Positions 8,838-17,161 of a DNA stretch of 64,000 nucleotides are shown here, piece after piece. The stretch's first letter is position 1, and each line of letters begins with the position of its first letter. The translations under genes were made by a program, and so were the position numbers. The notes beneath the pieces were generated by a model. That model did no database searches. It had not been told where the DNA came from and saw only the letters and a list, made by a program, of their open reading frames with translations. This stretch comes from Ignavibacteriales bacterium (GTDB lineage Bacteria > Bacteroidota > Ignavibacteria > Ignavibacteriales > Ignavibacteriaceae), in the NCBI GenBank assembly GCA_016709765.1, contig JADJMD010000013.1, forward strand, positions 558,001-622,000. The letters are read 5' to 3'.

Positions 8838-9542
8838 TTATCTTACAAAGATATATCTGCTACCTAATTCATCTAATTGTGAACTTGATCTTGTCCATCC
8901 ATATCTACTACCGAGTTCTTCCAATTGTGAACTTGATCTTGTCCATCCATATCTACTACCGAGTTCTTCCAATTGTGAACTTGATCTTGTCCATCCATAT
9001 CTACTACCGAGTTCTTCCAATTGTGAATTTGATCTTGTCCATCCATATCTGCTACCGAGTTCTTCTAATTGTGAACTTGATCTTGTCCATCCATATCTGC
9101 TACCGAGTTCTTCCAATTGTGAATTTGATCTTGTCCATCCATATCTGCTACCGAGTTCTTCTAATTGTGAACTTGATCTTGTCCATCCATATCTACTACC
9201 GAGTTCTTCCAATTGTGAATTTGATCTTGTCCATCCATATCTGCTACCTAATTCATCCAACTGTGAATTTGAACGTACAAAGATGTATCGAGAACCCAAT
9301 TCATCTAACTGTGATCCTGATCTAACAAATATATATCTGCTGCCAAGCTCTTCTAATTGAGAATTTGATCTGTTTTGTAAAATCAAATTATCAGAAGTTT
9401 CACAAGTATTTGAAACACTTATTTGCTGTTCAACAAAAGTTACATCGCCCTGAACCCTGTATCTAACTGCTTCTTCAACTTGAGCAAATGAAGTTGCAAC
9501 AAGAGCAAACAGCACAACAAACAATAATATAGATTTTTGCAT
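8838..9542 (-). CDS. Secreted protein of eleven 16-residue tandem repeats
   Basis: From the ATG at 9542 the product is 234 residues: Sec signal peptide MQKSILLFVVLFALVATSFA, a 36-residue spacer with one Cys, then eleven contiguous 16-residue repeats with consensus RSxSQLEELGSRYGWT and a closing Arg. The first two and the last repeat end IFV instead of GWT. Position 3 alternates Asn/Ser across the middle repeats. A GTG at 9551 is also possible, but the ATG gives the cleaner signal peptide; GGGAG sits unusually close (2 nt) to it. I do not recognise the family. The repeat frame is fully conserved, so it is expressed and selected. It could be a surface fibre, a ligand, or a multi-copy peptide precursor with Arg processing sites. 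A sigma-54-type promoter precedes it and a terminator follows it. Confidence 0.85.
   Translation of the reverse strand: MQKSILLFVVLFALVATSFAQVEEAVRYRVQGDVTFVEQQISVSNTCETSDNLILQNRSNSQLEELGSRYIFVRSGSQLDELGSRYIFVRSNSQLDELGSRYGWTRSNSQLEELGSRYGWTRSSSQLEELGSRYGWTRSNSQLEELGSRYGWTRSSSQLEELGSRYGWTRSNSQLEELGSRYGWTRSSSQLEELGSRYGWTRSSSQLEELGSRYGWTRSSSQLDELGSRYIFVR
8844..9371 (-). repeat. Eleven in-frame 48-bp tandem repeats
   Basis: The coding repeats have a 48-bp period. Units at 8881-8928, 8929-8976, 8977-9024 and 9169-9216 are base-for-base identical. Units 9025-9072 and 9121-9168 are also identical to each other, which points to recent duplication or conversion, partly in 96-bp steps. The two promoter-proximal units (9265-9360) are the most diverged. 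No spacers exist, so this is not a CRISPR array. Confidence 0.97.
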
Positions 9543-9605
9543 AGCTCCCACCGAGAATATTATGAAATATTTAAGTTAATTAACACACTAAAATCATATT
9601 AAATT

Positions 9606-9627
9606 TAACTCCGCATAACTGGAGTTA
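9606..9627 (-). promoter_or_regulatory. Leader hairpin upstream of the repeat-protein gene
   Basis: A perfect 7-bp inverted repeat (TAACTCC at 9606-9612 and GGAGTTA at 9621-9627, 8-nt loop) lies between the sigma-54-type promoter and the start codon. In the leader RNA it would form a short hairpin and could affect stability or translation. There is no U-run, so it is not a terminator. Confidence 0.45.
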
Positions 9628-9652
9628 GCCCTCTAATAAGTGATAAAATAAC

Positions 9653-9667
9653 ACAATGAAAGTGCCA
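9653..9667 (-). promoter_or_regulatory. Sigma-54-type (-24/-12) promoter for the repeat-protein gene
   Basis: The minus strand reads TGGCAC-N5-TTGT at 9667-9653. The sigma-54 consensus is TGGCAC-N5-TTGC, so only the last base of the core differs and the spacing is exact. Transcription would begin near 9641, giving a ~100-nt leader. The neighbouring upstream gene encodes a sigma-54 activator, which strengthens the call. Confidence 0.65.
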
Positions 9668-9710
9668 TTTACGATGCTTAGTAATTAAGAATATTTGTTG
9701 TTTTATTATA

Positions 9711-9735
9711 ATAATCGGTTATTTTTACCGATTAT
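9711..9735. promoter_or_regulatory. Palindromic candidate enhancer site for the sigma-54 activator
   Basis: Two perfect 9-bp arms, ATAATCGGT (9711-9719) and ACCGATTAT (9727-9735), are separated by 7 bp. The dyad lies about 45-70 bp upstream of the -24 box, where bacterial enhancer-binding proteins usually bind. It is also directly before a strong Shine-Dalgarno on the plus strand, so it may have another role. Confidence 0.45.
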
Positions 9736-9746
9736 AGGAGGGAATT

Positions 9747-9830
9747 ATGTTTTTTTGTAAAAATTATTTACACAAAAATATTGATATTGAAGTGCTATTT
9801 AATATCAGATCACTTTTTTTTAGAAACTAA
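9747..9830 (+). CDS. Possible 27-residue ORF with perfect Shine-Dalgarno
   Basis: AGGAGGG at 9736-9742 precedes an ATG at 9747 by 4 nt, and 27 codons follow to a TAA at 9830 (MFFCKNYLHKNIDIEVLFNI, then RSLFFRN). It runs opposite to its neighbours and overlaps the 3' end of the sigma-54 activator gene. The palindrome at 9711-9735 immediately precedes the ribosome site. The peptide resembles nothing I know, and no clear promoter was seen, so this may be chance. Confidence 0.25.
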   Translation: MFFCKNYLHKNIDIEVLFNIRSLFFRN

Positions 9831-11195
9831 AGTATCAAGTTTAGGTCTTGAAATTCCTAGTAGTTTTGCTGCTAAAGATTTATTACCCCCAACCTTATCC
9901 ATGACCTGCATTGCATAATATTTGGACAATTTTTTAATATCAGTCGTACCATAATTTAGATCCAACCGAATAACATTTTCGGGAATATCTGTATCTAATT
10001 TACTTAACTCAATTGTTGCTGGGACTGCTTTAATCAGATTTGAAAAATCACTTATTCTTATTTCACCATCTTCAGATAATAAGACGGCTCTTTCAATAAG
10101 ATTTTTTAGCTCGCGAACATTGCCGGGCCAAGGATAGGCAAGAAAAAAGTATCTTAATTCTCTACTTATTTTCTTTACCGATTTATCAAAAGTAATATTG
10201 AATTCTTCAATAAAATGATTTGCCAAACTAATTATATCTTCACTTCTTTCTCTTAAAGGCGGAAGTTCAATCGTAACAACATTCAATCTATGATATAGGT
10301 CTCTTCTAAATAATCCTTCTTCAATCATTTCTTCAATATTTTTGTTTGTTGCTGAAATGATGCGAGCGCTTATAGGGATATCAACAATTCCACCTAATCT
10401 TTTAATAACCTTTTTTTCGATAGCCCTTAATAGCTTGGCCTGTAAGTTTAAACTCATATCACCAATTTCATCAAGAAACAATGTTCCGTTTTCTGCTATT
10501 TCAAACAAACCAAGTTTTCTTGTTCTTGCACTGGTAAAGGCACCTGCTTCATAACCAAATAATTCAGATTCCAAAAGATTTTCTGGGATTGCTGTACAAA
10601 CAATATCAACAAAAGGGTCTTTACTATTTTTACCATAATTGTGTATTGCTTTGGCAAATAAGCCCTTACCAGTACCAGTTTCACCTAAGAGTAAAATATT
10701 TGATGTGCTCTGTTCCGATACTTTTTTTGCTAAATCAATCGTGCGCGAGAATTTTGGCGAACTCCCAACTATTTTAGAAAGATTATACCTGATATTTTCT
10801 TCAGTATTTTGAGATGTTGTTGAAGTTTTATACAATCCATTAGTAACAAGTTCTTTTATGTGCGATGTGAATTTTAAAATTTCATATGGAAAGACAAAGA
10901 TCTCCGAAAAACCCATTTTTGCAACCGTGCTTACAAGCAGAGCATTATTATTTCTTATTACCGTTATAATTTTATTAGGAATTTCTTTTTTGGCAATGGC
11001 AGCTTCAGCTAATAAACCAGAGCCTAAGGAATCAATTTGCAAAACTATAATTGTATCTTCTTCAGCAGCAAATGCTTTTGGATTAGTAAATGCTATTGGA
11101 ATGCTTTCTAATTCAATCTGTCTTAAACCAGAGTTGATTGCACTAATATCCTCGTTATCGGAATAAACTTTTATATTAACTTTTTTGAAATTCAT
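9810..11195 (-). CDS. Sigma-54-dependent transcriptional activator, pseudo-receiver type
   Basis: A 461-residue NtrC-class enhancer-binding protein. Residues ~5-115 look like a receiver fold that has lost most phosphorylation residues: the conserved Lys-Pro is FPYE, and acidic pocket residues are not evident. The AAA+ domain spans ~140-370, with Walker A GETGTGKGLF near 170, the sigma-54 contact loop GAFTSA near 218, Walker B TLFLDEIGDM and YPWPGNVREL. A Fis-type helix-turn-helix ends the protein (GGNKSLAAKLLGISRPKL). The start overlaps the end of the Ser/Thr kinase gene by 20 bp, so the two are translationally coupled. The kinase rather than a histidine kinase may control it. Its likely target is the repeat-protein promoter at 9653-9667. 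Confidence 0.93.
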   Translation of the reverse strand: MNFKKVNIKVYSDNEDISAINSGLRQIELESIPIAFTNPKAFAAEEDTIIVLQIDSLGSGLLAEAAIAKKEIPNKIITVIRNNNALLVSTVAKMGFSEIFVFPYEILKFTSHIKELVTNGLYKTSTTSQNTEENIRYNLSKIVGSSPKFSRTIDLAKKVSEQSTSNILLLGETGTGKGLFAKAIHNYGKNSKDPFVDIVCTAIPENLLESELFGYEAGAFTSARTRKLGLFEIAENGTLFLDEIGDMSLNLQAKLLRAIEKKVIKRLGGIVDIPISARIISATNKNIEEMIEEGLFRRDLYHRLNVVTIELPPLRERSEDIISLANHFIEEFNITFDKSVKKISRELRYFFLAYPWPGNVRELKNLIERAVLLSEDGEIRISDFSNLIKAVPATIELSKLDTDIPENVIRLDLNYGTTDIKKLSKYYAMQVMDKVGGNKSLAAKLLGISRPKLDTLVSKKK

Positions 11196-14100
11196 TTAAT
11201 TGAGTTTGATTACCAATTAGTATTAGTTTTTCAATGGTTTTCTTTCGTTCCGGCTGATTAAAATAAGCTGTTCTTATTTTATTATTAGAAATATTCTCAC
11301 CAATCATATTGATCAATTCATAAGCATAATGTCGTGGTTTTTTAGCTTTGTGAAAATTTCCTCTTTCCCAATAAGTTTCAGCAATAGTAAAAAGAATTTT
11401 CCAGGTTAATTCGCTTATGCTTTCTTCTTCTATAAGATTATAAGCGTTTTCAAAATACTCAATGGGCGATTTTAAATCTTGGTTCTGAGTATGATAAGCT
11501 ATCTTTCCAAATAAATATTCTCTTTGCGCCCTGAATATAACATTTTGTCCAATAAAATTTATAAACTCATTGTCGGAAAGATACGACAACGCTTCATCAT
11601 ATTTTTTTATACTGATCAATTGTTCAACAGCTATAATAATAGATTCTGCATACAAATTAATGTCTGAATTATTATTTACTTTTGCTAGAAATGCAGATAT
11701 CTCAGAATTTAAATCAAATGGTTTATCATTATTTAATTTAAGAAGTAACTTTAAATGATTAAAATTTAAGACATTTTTTTCAGAATGATTTTCTTGGGTT
11801 AATAATAAGTATTCATATCGATTTAGTGTTTTTTCCAATTCTTCGATTTCACCTACGGTGAACCAAAATTTACCTAACACGTGAAGTACATTAAGCGATT
11901 CTTCTTTATTGTCCAATTGATCAAAAATATCAAGTGCTTTATTTAAACTGTCATACGCGTTTTGAAAATCGGAAGTCTGAAGATAAACTTCTCCAAGATT
12001 ACTTATTGTTACTCCGATTCTATTCTGATTTCCTAATGCGGTAAATATTTTTTCAGCTTGTATCCAACATTCGTTAGCTTTTTCTAAATTAAAATTTTCA
12101 TGGTAGAATACACCATAATTACTAATCAGAAGCGCTTCTTGTTCTAAATTACCTATGTTTTGGTTTAGCTTTATTGCTTCTTGCCAATATTGTTCAGCAA
12201 TACTCTTTTCTCCCATCATACTATAAATATTTCCAATATTTACTTTGATTCCGGCGGTTTTATCTAAAAAAATTGTTCTTAAATAATTTTGTTCTGCAAG
12301 AATGAATTGCTTTAAAGCTTGTTCCTGATTGTTTCTAATTTGGATTTCTATCAAACCAAGAAGATTATAACATTTACCTTTTTCTTCTAACTTCAACTTT
12401 GGGTCTTCCAAAATAGTTTTGCAATAAGCTTCAGCCTCATCAACATTATTAAGATCTAATTCAGTATAAGCTAATTCAACAAGAGTTTGTTGTTTTAGTA
12501 GTTGGTTATTTAAACTTGAATACAATTTGAAAAGTATTGACTTGCCTTCTTCAAATTTTCTTAAGTTAACTAATGAACTTCCTTTTATAAACTCTAACTG
12601 ATTCTTGTCCTCTTCAGATAGTTTTGCTGAATTTATTTTATAAATATTTTCTAGTGTTAATTTATAATCACTCAGCCTATATAGCGTTTTTGCAAGTTCG
12701 AAACTTAAGTTAGTTAAGGTCCTCTCTTGGATATTAAGTCTTAATGCTCTTTCTAAAAGCATACGTTTATAAGAATAAGCGCTTATTTCTTCTGCTTGTC
12801 TTATTTCTTTTTTCAAATACTCAACTGATTGTTCATGCTCGTTTGCAAGTTCAAACTGTCTTGCTAATTCCATAACATTAAAATCGGCAAATAATTTTTT
12901 AATTGAGTTAGCTAGTACTAAATGGAATCTTACACGATTACTTATTGTTGAATAGATATACTTTTTAAAGTTAAATGAATTAATCTTAGGCGCATTGCTA
13001 AGGTTAAGAGGGTCAATTATGTTTTTCTTCTCTAACTCTATTAGAATTGATTTGAGTTTTTCTTGTGAAACATCAAGCAAAGCTGCAAGTATTGTTTGTT
13101 CGATAGATATTTCAAATGCAGATATTATCTGCGCAAGCTTTAATTCCAGACTATTTAAATTACTCAAACGCATTCGATAAAGTTCTTCGTGTGAACTTTG
13201 TAAGGCAAGAATTATATCTTCACTTGATTGGAAGGTAACTTCAGCGTTATCGTATCTGCAAACCTTAAGAAGAATTAAATCTTTAATGAATTGTTTAATA
13301 TTTCCGGGCTGTAAATCTGAATAAAGTAAAATGTATTTTTTTAATTCCTTTTTGGGAAATAATGGATAATAACTTAAATCCAAAAACTCTGAAAGCTGAT
13401 ACTCTGTAAACTGGTTAAGCTGAATTGTGCATAAATTATTTAGTGATGATGATGCGTGATCAAAGTCTGATGATTCGGTTAAAATAACCTTAATGCCTTT
13501 AACCTGAAATATTCTAATCATTTCAGTAAGTGATTCTTTGGTAAAATCATCATACAAATTATAATCATCAAAAATTACAGTAAGGCTTATATCAGATGGC
13601 AAAGTGTTAAAAATTCTTTTAATTGATTCTAAAAAGCTGTTGGATGTTTTATCAAAGAGATCATTAATAATTTCAGCATAATTGTTTTCCTTTTCACGAT
13701 AAACTACTTCAGTTAAAATTATTTTGTGAAAGATATATTTAATTGCTTCTAGGCCAGTTTTAATTTTTGAGTTTTCGATCAAAACTGAAAACATATTTTT
13801 ACGAAAAATCTCTAACATCAGTGTAGTTTTACCGGAACCATCAAACCCGGTAACAGAAAAAACCTCGTTGCTTGTTTTATCTGTTAAATATGTACTAAGA
13901 ATATTAAACGCATCTTTTCTATCACTAAAAACTTTCGCTGGAATTAAATCCTTAACAATTTCAAAATCAATTGGTAAATGTAAGTCTAACAGAATTTGAA
14001 GTGCATTTTTGTATCGTTCTTCAGGGTTTTTATTAATTAGTTTTGCTATAACATTAATTAATTTTTTAGAATAGATTGTTGGACCCAAATCAAATTCATC

Positions 14101-14778
14101 TTCAATATGCGCTTTGTATATATCAAGTTCATTTTCACTTTTAAAAGGAAATATTCCATAAACAATTCTATATAGCAGCATTCCTAGTGAATAAAAATCA
14201 ACTCTGTAATCGTGATTTTCATTTTTTAAAAGTTCCGGTGCTAAATAATATGGTGTGCCCTGAATATTATTTTCATAATCTGCCAGCGTATGTCGCGCAA
14301 ATCCAAGATCAATGATTTTTACAATTGGATTTCCGTTTGTTTCACAAACAAGAATATTTTCTGCCTTTAAATCGTAATAGACATAGTTAGACTGATGAAG
14401 GTAATAAAGAACTGAACAAATTTGTTTAATAATTTGATTTAGTTTTTTCTCTTCTTTTAATCCGGAATAGTTTAGAAGTGCAGTCGGTGGAAAATACTCC
14501 ATAGTTAGAAAATGTGAGAAATTTTCTAACTCACTATCTTCATCCTCATCCTTTATTAAAATAGTGCTTAACTCAAATGATTTAATAATATTTGGATGAT
14601 CCAGTTTCTGCATAATAAAATATTCTTCACGAAAAAAATCCTTCTCTTCGTTTGATGCTGAAACAGGAAGAAATTTTGCTGCAACTTCTCTTTCCGGAAA
14701 TTCAGTATCAATTACATTAAATACTTTACTTCTGCCTTCGCCTAACTTTTTACTAACTATGTATCTTTTATTAATCAT
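11176..14778 (-). CDS. Ser/Thr protein kinase fused to ATPase and TPR domains
   Basis: A ~1200-residue cytoplasmic signalling protein. The kinase domain (~1-265) starts at YIVSKKLGEGRSKVF, keeps the VAIK-type Lys (VAAKFLP), a catalytic loop YYDLKAEN near 131 (HRD changed to YYD but Asp, Lys and Asn retained), DLG in place of DFG, and GTPYYLAPE. It should therefore be active. A STAND/AAA-type ATPase follows (~285-600) with P-loop GFDGSGKTT near 308 and IFDDYN as Walker B. TPR repeats fill ~640-1080. The ATG at 14778 sits just beyond the permease stop at 14780; an in-frame start at 14829 would overlap the permease and is less likely. It overlaps the downstream sigma-54 activator by 20 bp. TPRs suggest a protein or peptide input. 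Confidence 0.9.
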   Translation of the reverse strand: MINKRYIVSKKLGEGRSKVFNVIDTEFPEREVAAKFLPVSASNEEKDFFREEYFIMQKLDHPNIIKSFELSTILIKDEDEDSELENFSHFLTMEYFPPTALLNYSGLKEEKKLNQIIKQICSVLYYLHQSNYVYYDLKAENILVCETNGNPIVKIIDLGFARHTLADYENNIQGTPYYLAPELLKNENHDYRVDFYSLGMLLYRIVYGIFPFKSENELDIYKAHIEDEFDLGPTIYSKKLINVIAKLINKNPEERYKNALQILLDLHLPIDFEIVKDLIPAKVFSDRKDAFNILSTYLTDKTSNEVFSVTGFDGSGKTTLMLEIFRKNMFSVLIENSKIKTGLEAIKYIFHKIILTEVVYREKENNYAEIINDLFDKTSNSFLESIKRIFNTLPSDISLTVIFDDYNLYDDFTKESLTEMIRIFQVKGIKVILTESSDFDHASSSLNNLCTIQLNQFTEYQLSEFLDLSYYPLFPKKELKKYILLYSDLQPGNIKQFIKDLILLKVCRYDNAEVTFQSSEDIILALQSSHEELYRMRLSNLNSLELKLAQIISAFEISIEQTILAALLDVSQEKLKSILIELEKKNIIDPLNLSNAPKINSFNFKKYIYSTISNRVRFHLVLANSIKKLFADFNVMELARQFELANEHEQSVEYLKKEIRQAEEISAYSYKRMLLERALRLNIQERTLTNLSFELAKTLYRLSDYKLTLENIYKINSAKLSEEDKNQLEFIKGSSLVNLRKFEEGKSILFKLYSSLNNQLLKQQTLVELAYTELDLNNVDEAEAYCKTILEDPKLKLEEKGKCYNLLGLIEIQIRNNQEQALKQFILAEQNYLRTIFLDKTAGIKVNIGNIYSMMGEKSIAEQYWQEAIKLNQNIGNLEQEALLISNYGVFYHENFNLEKANECWIQAEKIFTALGNQNRIGVTISNLGEVYLQTSDFQNAYDSLNKALDIFDQLDNKEESLNVLHVLGKFWFTVGEIEELEKTLNRYEYLLLTQENHSEKNVLNFNHLKLLLKLNNDKPFDLNSEISAFLAKVNNNSDINLYAESIIIAVEQLISIKKYDEALSYLSDNEFINFIGQNVIFRAQREYLFGKIAYHTQNQDLKSPIEYFENAYNLIEEESISELTWKILFTIAETYWERGNFHKAKKPRHYAYELINMIGENISNNKIRTAYFNQPERKKTIEKLILIGNQTQLNEFQKS

Positions 14779-14779
14779 T

Positions 14780-16054
14780 TTATTTTGCTGCGGGGTTAAG
14801 ATGGTTGTTGATATTCCTTCCCGCTTCATTGATACTTAACAAAGAAAGAATAAGAACAAAACCAGGAATAAAAATCAACCACCAGGATTGCATTATGTAT
14901 TCTTGTCCTGCTTCAATCATTGAGCCCCAGGATGGATACTTGATTCCCGTTCCTAATCCTAGATAGCTTAGAGCAGATTCAGCTAATATAACATTGCCAA
15001 GTTGAAAGATTAAGTTAACACTAATTGGAACAAGAATAGCAGGTAATATTTCTTTGATCAGCAACTTACTGTTCTTTAATCCAATTAACTTTGCTGATAA
15101 ATAATACTCTTTATTTTTTATTGATAGCATTTCACTCTTTGCTATTTTAAATAAGCTCATCCAGCCGGAAAATCCTAATACTATAATGATAGAAAAAATA
15201 TTACTTCCAAATAAAGCTATAATAAGAACAACCAAAAATATTGTCGGAAAAGAAAGAAACAAATCTGTAAGTCTGCTTAAAAATATATTTAAATATTTAC
15301 CTCTTTCTACTGCAATAAACGCAAAACTCAGTCCCAAAACAAATGAGACAAGAACCGCTCCAAATCCGACCAACAAGGATATTCTTGAACCATAAACAAT
15401 CCTTGTAAAAACATCTCTTCCGTATTCATCTGATCCTAACAAAAACATCTTTGATTTTATAACTGGATGATTAAAAATGTTTTTTAATTCACTTTTTTTA
15501 ATCTCATACTCAACACCTGATTGATAGTATTTAAAAGTATCATTCACAAAAAAGCTATCTATAAAAATTTGGTTTTTATTATATGATTTTGGGATTAATT
15601 CATCAATTAAAATTTTTAATTTGTTATCATTTGATTTTATGGATAGTTCATTTAATTCAATGTAAGAAACTGATGATAATGGAGGAAGAAGTTTTGTAAC
15701 TGCAATGTTTTTTTGGAAATCCGGATGTTGCATAGTTATGATTGGAGCAAATAAAAAACACATCGCGAGAATCAATAGAACAGAGCTAGATAATTTTAAT
15801 TGCTTTGAAAGTAGTTTTTTAATTTTCTTTGAGCTAATTAGTAAAATTGATAGCAATATGATTAATAATAAAGAAAGAATACTATCGACAACCGAAAAAT
15901 TAAGCTGAGCAAGAACATTTTCGGTTTTATTCACAAGTGATTGAATTATTGCAAAAAATAAATCGAATAACTTTAATAGATAATTAAATCTTAAAACTAC
16001 TATTAACAAAATGAGTAATAGAAGAAAGTGCCATATTTTAATTTTTGAAATCAT
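14780..16054 (-). CDS. Peptide-type ABC transporter permease (DppC/OppC family)
   Basis: A 424-residue inner membrane permease. The conserved core at ~200-415 has the family entry motif GSDEYGRDVFTRIVYGSR followed by five predicted membrane segments and the ABC-contact loop region (AKLIGLKNSKLLIKEILP). The N-terminal ~200 residues are longer than in typical OppC/DppC (about 300 residues): three hydrophobic segments (10-30, 55-75, 90-108) and an extracytoplasmic stretch. It overlaps the DppB-type gene by 1 bp upstream and ends 1 bp before the Ser/Thr kinase. Nickel or other peptide-family substrates are possible. Confidence 0.9.
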   Translation of the reverse strand: MISKIKIWHFLLLLILLIVVLRFNYLLKLFDLFFAIIQSLVNKTENVLAQLNFSVVDSILSLLLIILLSILLISSKKIKKLLSKQLKLSSSVLLILAMCFLFAPIITMQHPDFQKNIAVTKLLPPLSSVSYIELNELSIKSNDNKLKILIDELIPKSYNKNQIFIDSFFVNDTFKYYQSGVEYEIKKSELKNIFNHPVIKSKMFLLGSDEYGRDVFTRIVYGSRISLLVGFGAVLVSFVLGLSFAFIAVERGKYLNIFLSRLTDLFLSFPTIFLVVLIIALFGSNIFSIIIVLGFSGWMSLFKIAKSEMLSIKNKEYYLSAKLIGLKNSKLLIKEILPAILVPISVNLIFQLGNVILAESALSYLGLGTGIKYPSWGSMIEAGQEYIMQSWWLIFIPGFVLILSLLSINEAGRNINNHLNPAAK

Positions 16055-17040
16055 TAATTAATTAGCTCTTTAATAAATCTTTTATCCATTTTTATTTTTA
16101 TAAGATCTGCTAATAGATTTGAAATAATCATCATAAAACCTGCTATAAAGCTGCACGCTGTTACAAGTGGAAAATCACGATTGAAAATTGCGTTAACTGT
16201 TAATCTCCCCATTCCTGGCAAAGAAAAAATAACTTCTGTAAGTAATGCACCGCCGAGTAAAACTCCAAACTCAATTCCTGCTATTGAAATTAAAGGTTGA
16301 ATTGCATTTGGCAGTAAATGATTTTTAAATATTTCTTTTTCAGTAAATCCATTTGCTCTTAAACTTGTTATAAAAGCGGAATTCTCTACTGTTTCTAAAT
16401 TATCTCTTAAATATTTGTAGAATACGGCAACACCTGCGTATGAAAGTGTAATCATTGGTAAAATCATATGAAGTGAATAATCATATAGTTTTTCAAAAAA
16501 GTTTAAATCATCCTTATATATTGAACTTATACCAGAAGTTGGGAGAATATTTAACATAACTGAAAAGATATAAACCAGAACTAATCCAATTACAAATGAT
16601 GGTAATGAGAATGCTATGATTGAAAGTTTTGAAAATAATCTATCGCTAAATTTACCTCGATTACTATAAGAATATTTTGCAAGCAAATATCCCAGCAACA
16701 ATTGTATAACAAAACTGATTGATGAAAAGACCAGCGTAAAAAGGAAATAGTCTCTTACTACTGTAAATGCAGGCTGCCGATAGTTATAAGATATTCCAAA
16801 ATCACCCAAGAATAAATTTTTAACAAACGAAAAGTACTGTGTATAAATAGGTTGATCTAAACCAAATGATCGGGTAACATTATCAGCAAGTTGCGGACTT
16901 AATCGTGGAGAAATAAATTTTTGAGTCGGATCACCAGGAGCTAATCTTACTAGTAAAAAAATAAAAGTTACTAATAAAAAAAGGACAAGAATGGAGCTTA
17001 AAATTCTTTTTGTAATTGCCAAATAAAATTCTTTTTTCAT
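16054..17040 (-). CDS. Peptide-type ABC transporter permease (DppB/OppB family)
   Basis: A 328-residue inner membrane permease with the standard DppB layout: N-terminal TM at 13-33, the periplasmic motif LAPGDPTQKF, LGDFGISYNYRQP, and a C-terminal transmembrane block with the signature LLGGALLTEVIFSLPGMGRL. Length is normal for the family. It pairs with the DppC-type permease through a 1-bp overlap. It heads a leftward operon of permeases, kinase and sigma-54 activator. The two ATPase genes of the transporter lie divergently 120 bp away. No substrate-binding protein gene is in the window. Confidence 0.92.
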   Translation of the reverse strand: MKKEFYLAITKRILSSILVLFLLVTFIFLLVRLAPGDPTQKFISPRLSPQLADNVTRSFGLDQPIYTQYFSFVKNLFLGDFGISYNYRQPAFTVVRDYFLFTLVFSSISFVIQLLLGYLLAKYSYSNRGKFSDRLFSKLSIIAFSLPSFVIGLVLVYIFSVMLNILPTSGISSIYKDDLNFFEKLYDYSLHMILPMITLSYAGVAVFYKYLRDNLETVENSAFITSLRANGFTEKEIFKNHLLPNAIQPLISIAGIEFGVLLGGALLTEVIFSLPGMGRLTVNAIFNRDFPLVTACSFIAGFMMIISNLLADLIKIKMDKRFIKELIN

Positions 17041-17161
17041 ATGTATCTAGCAATTGTAACAATTATAGGAGTGGTTTTAGCTTTTATCATATAAGTAACT
17101 TAAATGCTAATAAATCTTGGGTTAATTTATTATTTTGACTAATAAATACAAAAATTTAATA

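Noticed and set aside
8879..9325. Plus-strand 148-codon ORF over the repeat region
   Set aside because: It is the antisense of a repeat unit that happens to lack stops; its product (repeated LILSIHI-type units) has no start context, and the minus-strand frame has the signal peptide, promoter side and terminator.
8844..9371. CRISPR-like array of 48-bp repeats
   Set aside because: Units are contiguous with no spacers and encode in-frame protein repeats behind a signal peptide.
8838..9542. RiPP precursor reading of the repeat protein
   Set aside because: It has a Sec signal peptide rather than a RiPP leader, and no modification enzyme is adjacent.
9711..9735. Rho-independent terminator of the sigma-54 activator
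   Set aside because: The stem is AT-rich and there is no T-run on the minus-strand side.
17041..17134. Riboswitch or promoter pair in the divergent transporter gap
   Set aside because: Only a short AATTGT/ACAATT palindrome and no good TTG-N19/20-TAnnTTTG match on either strand.
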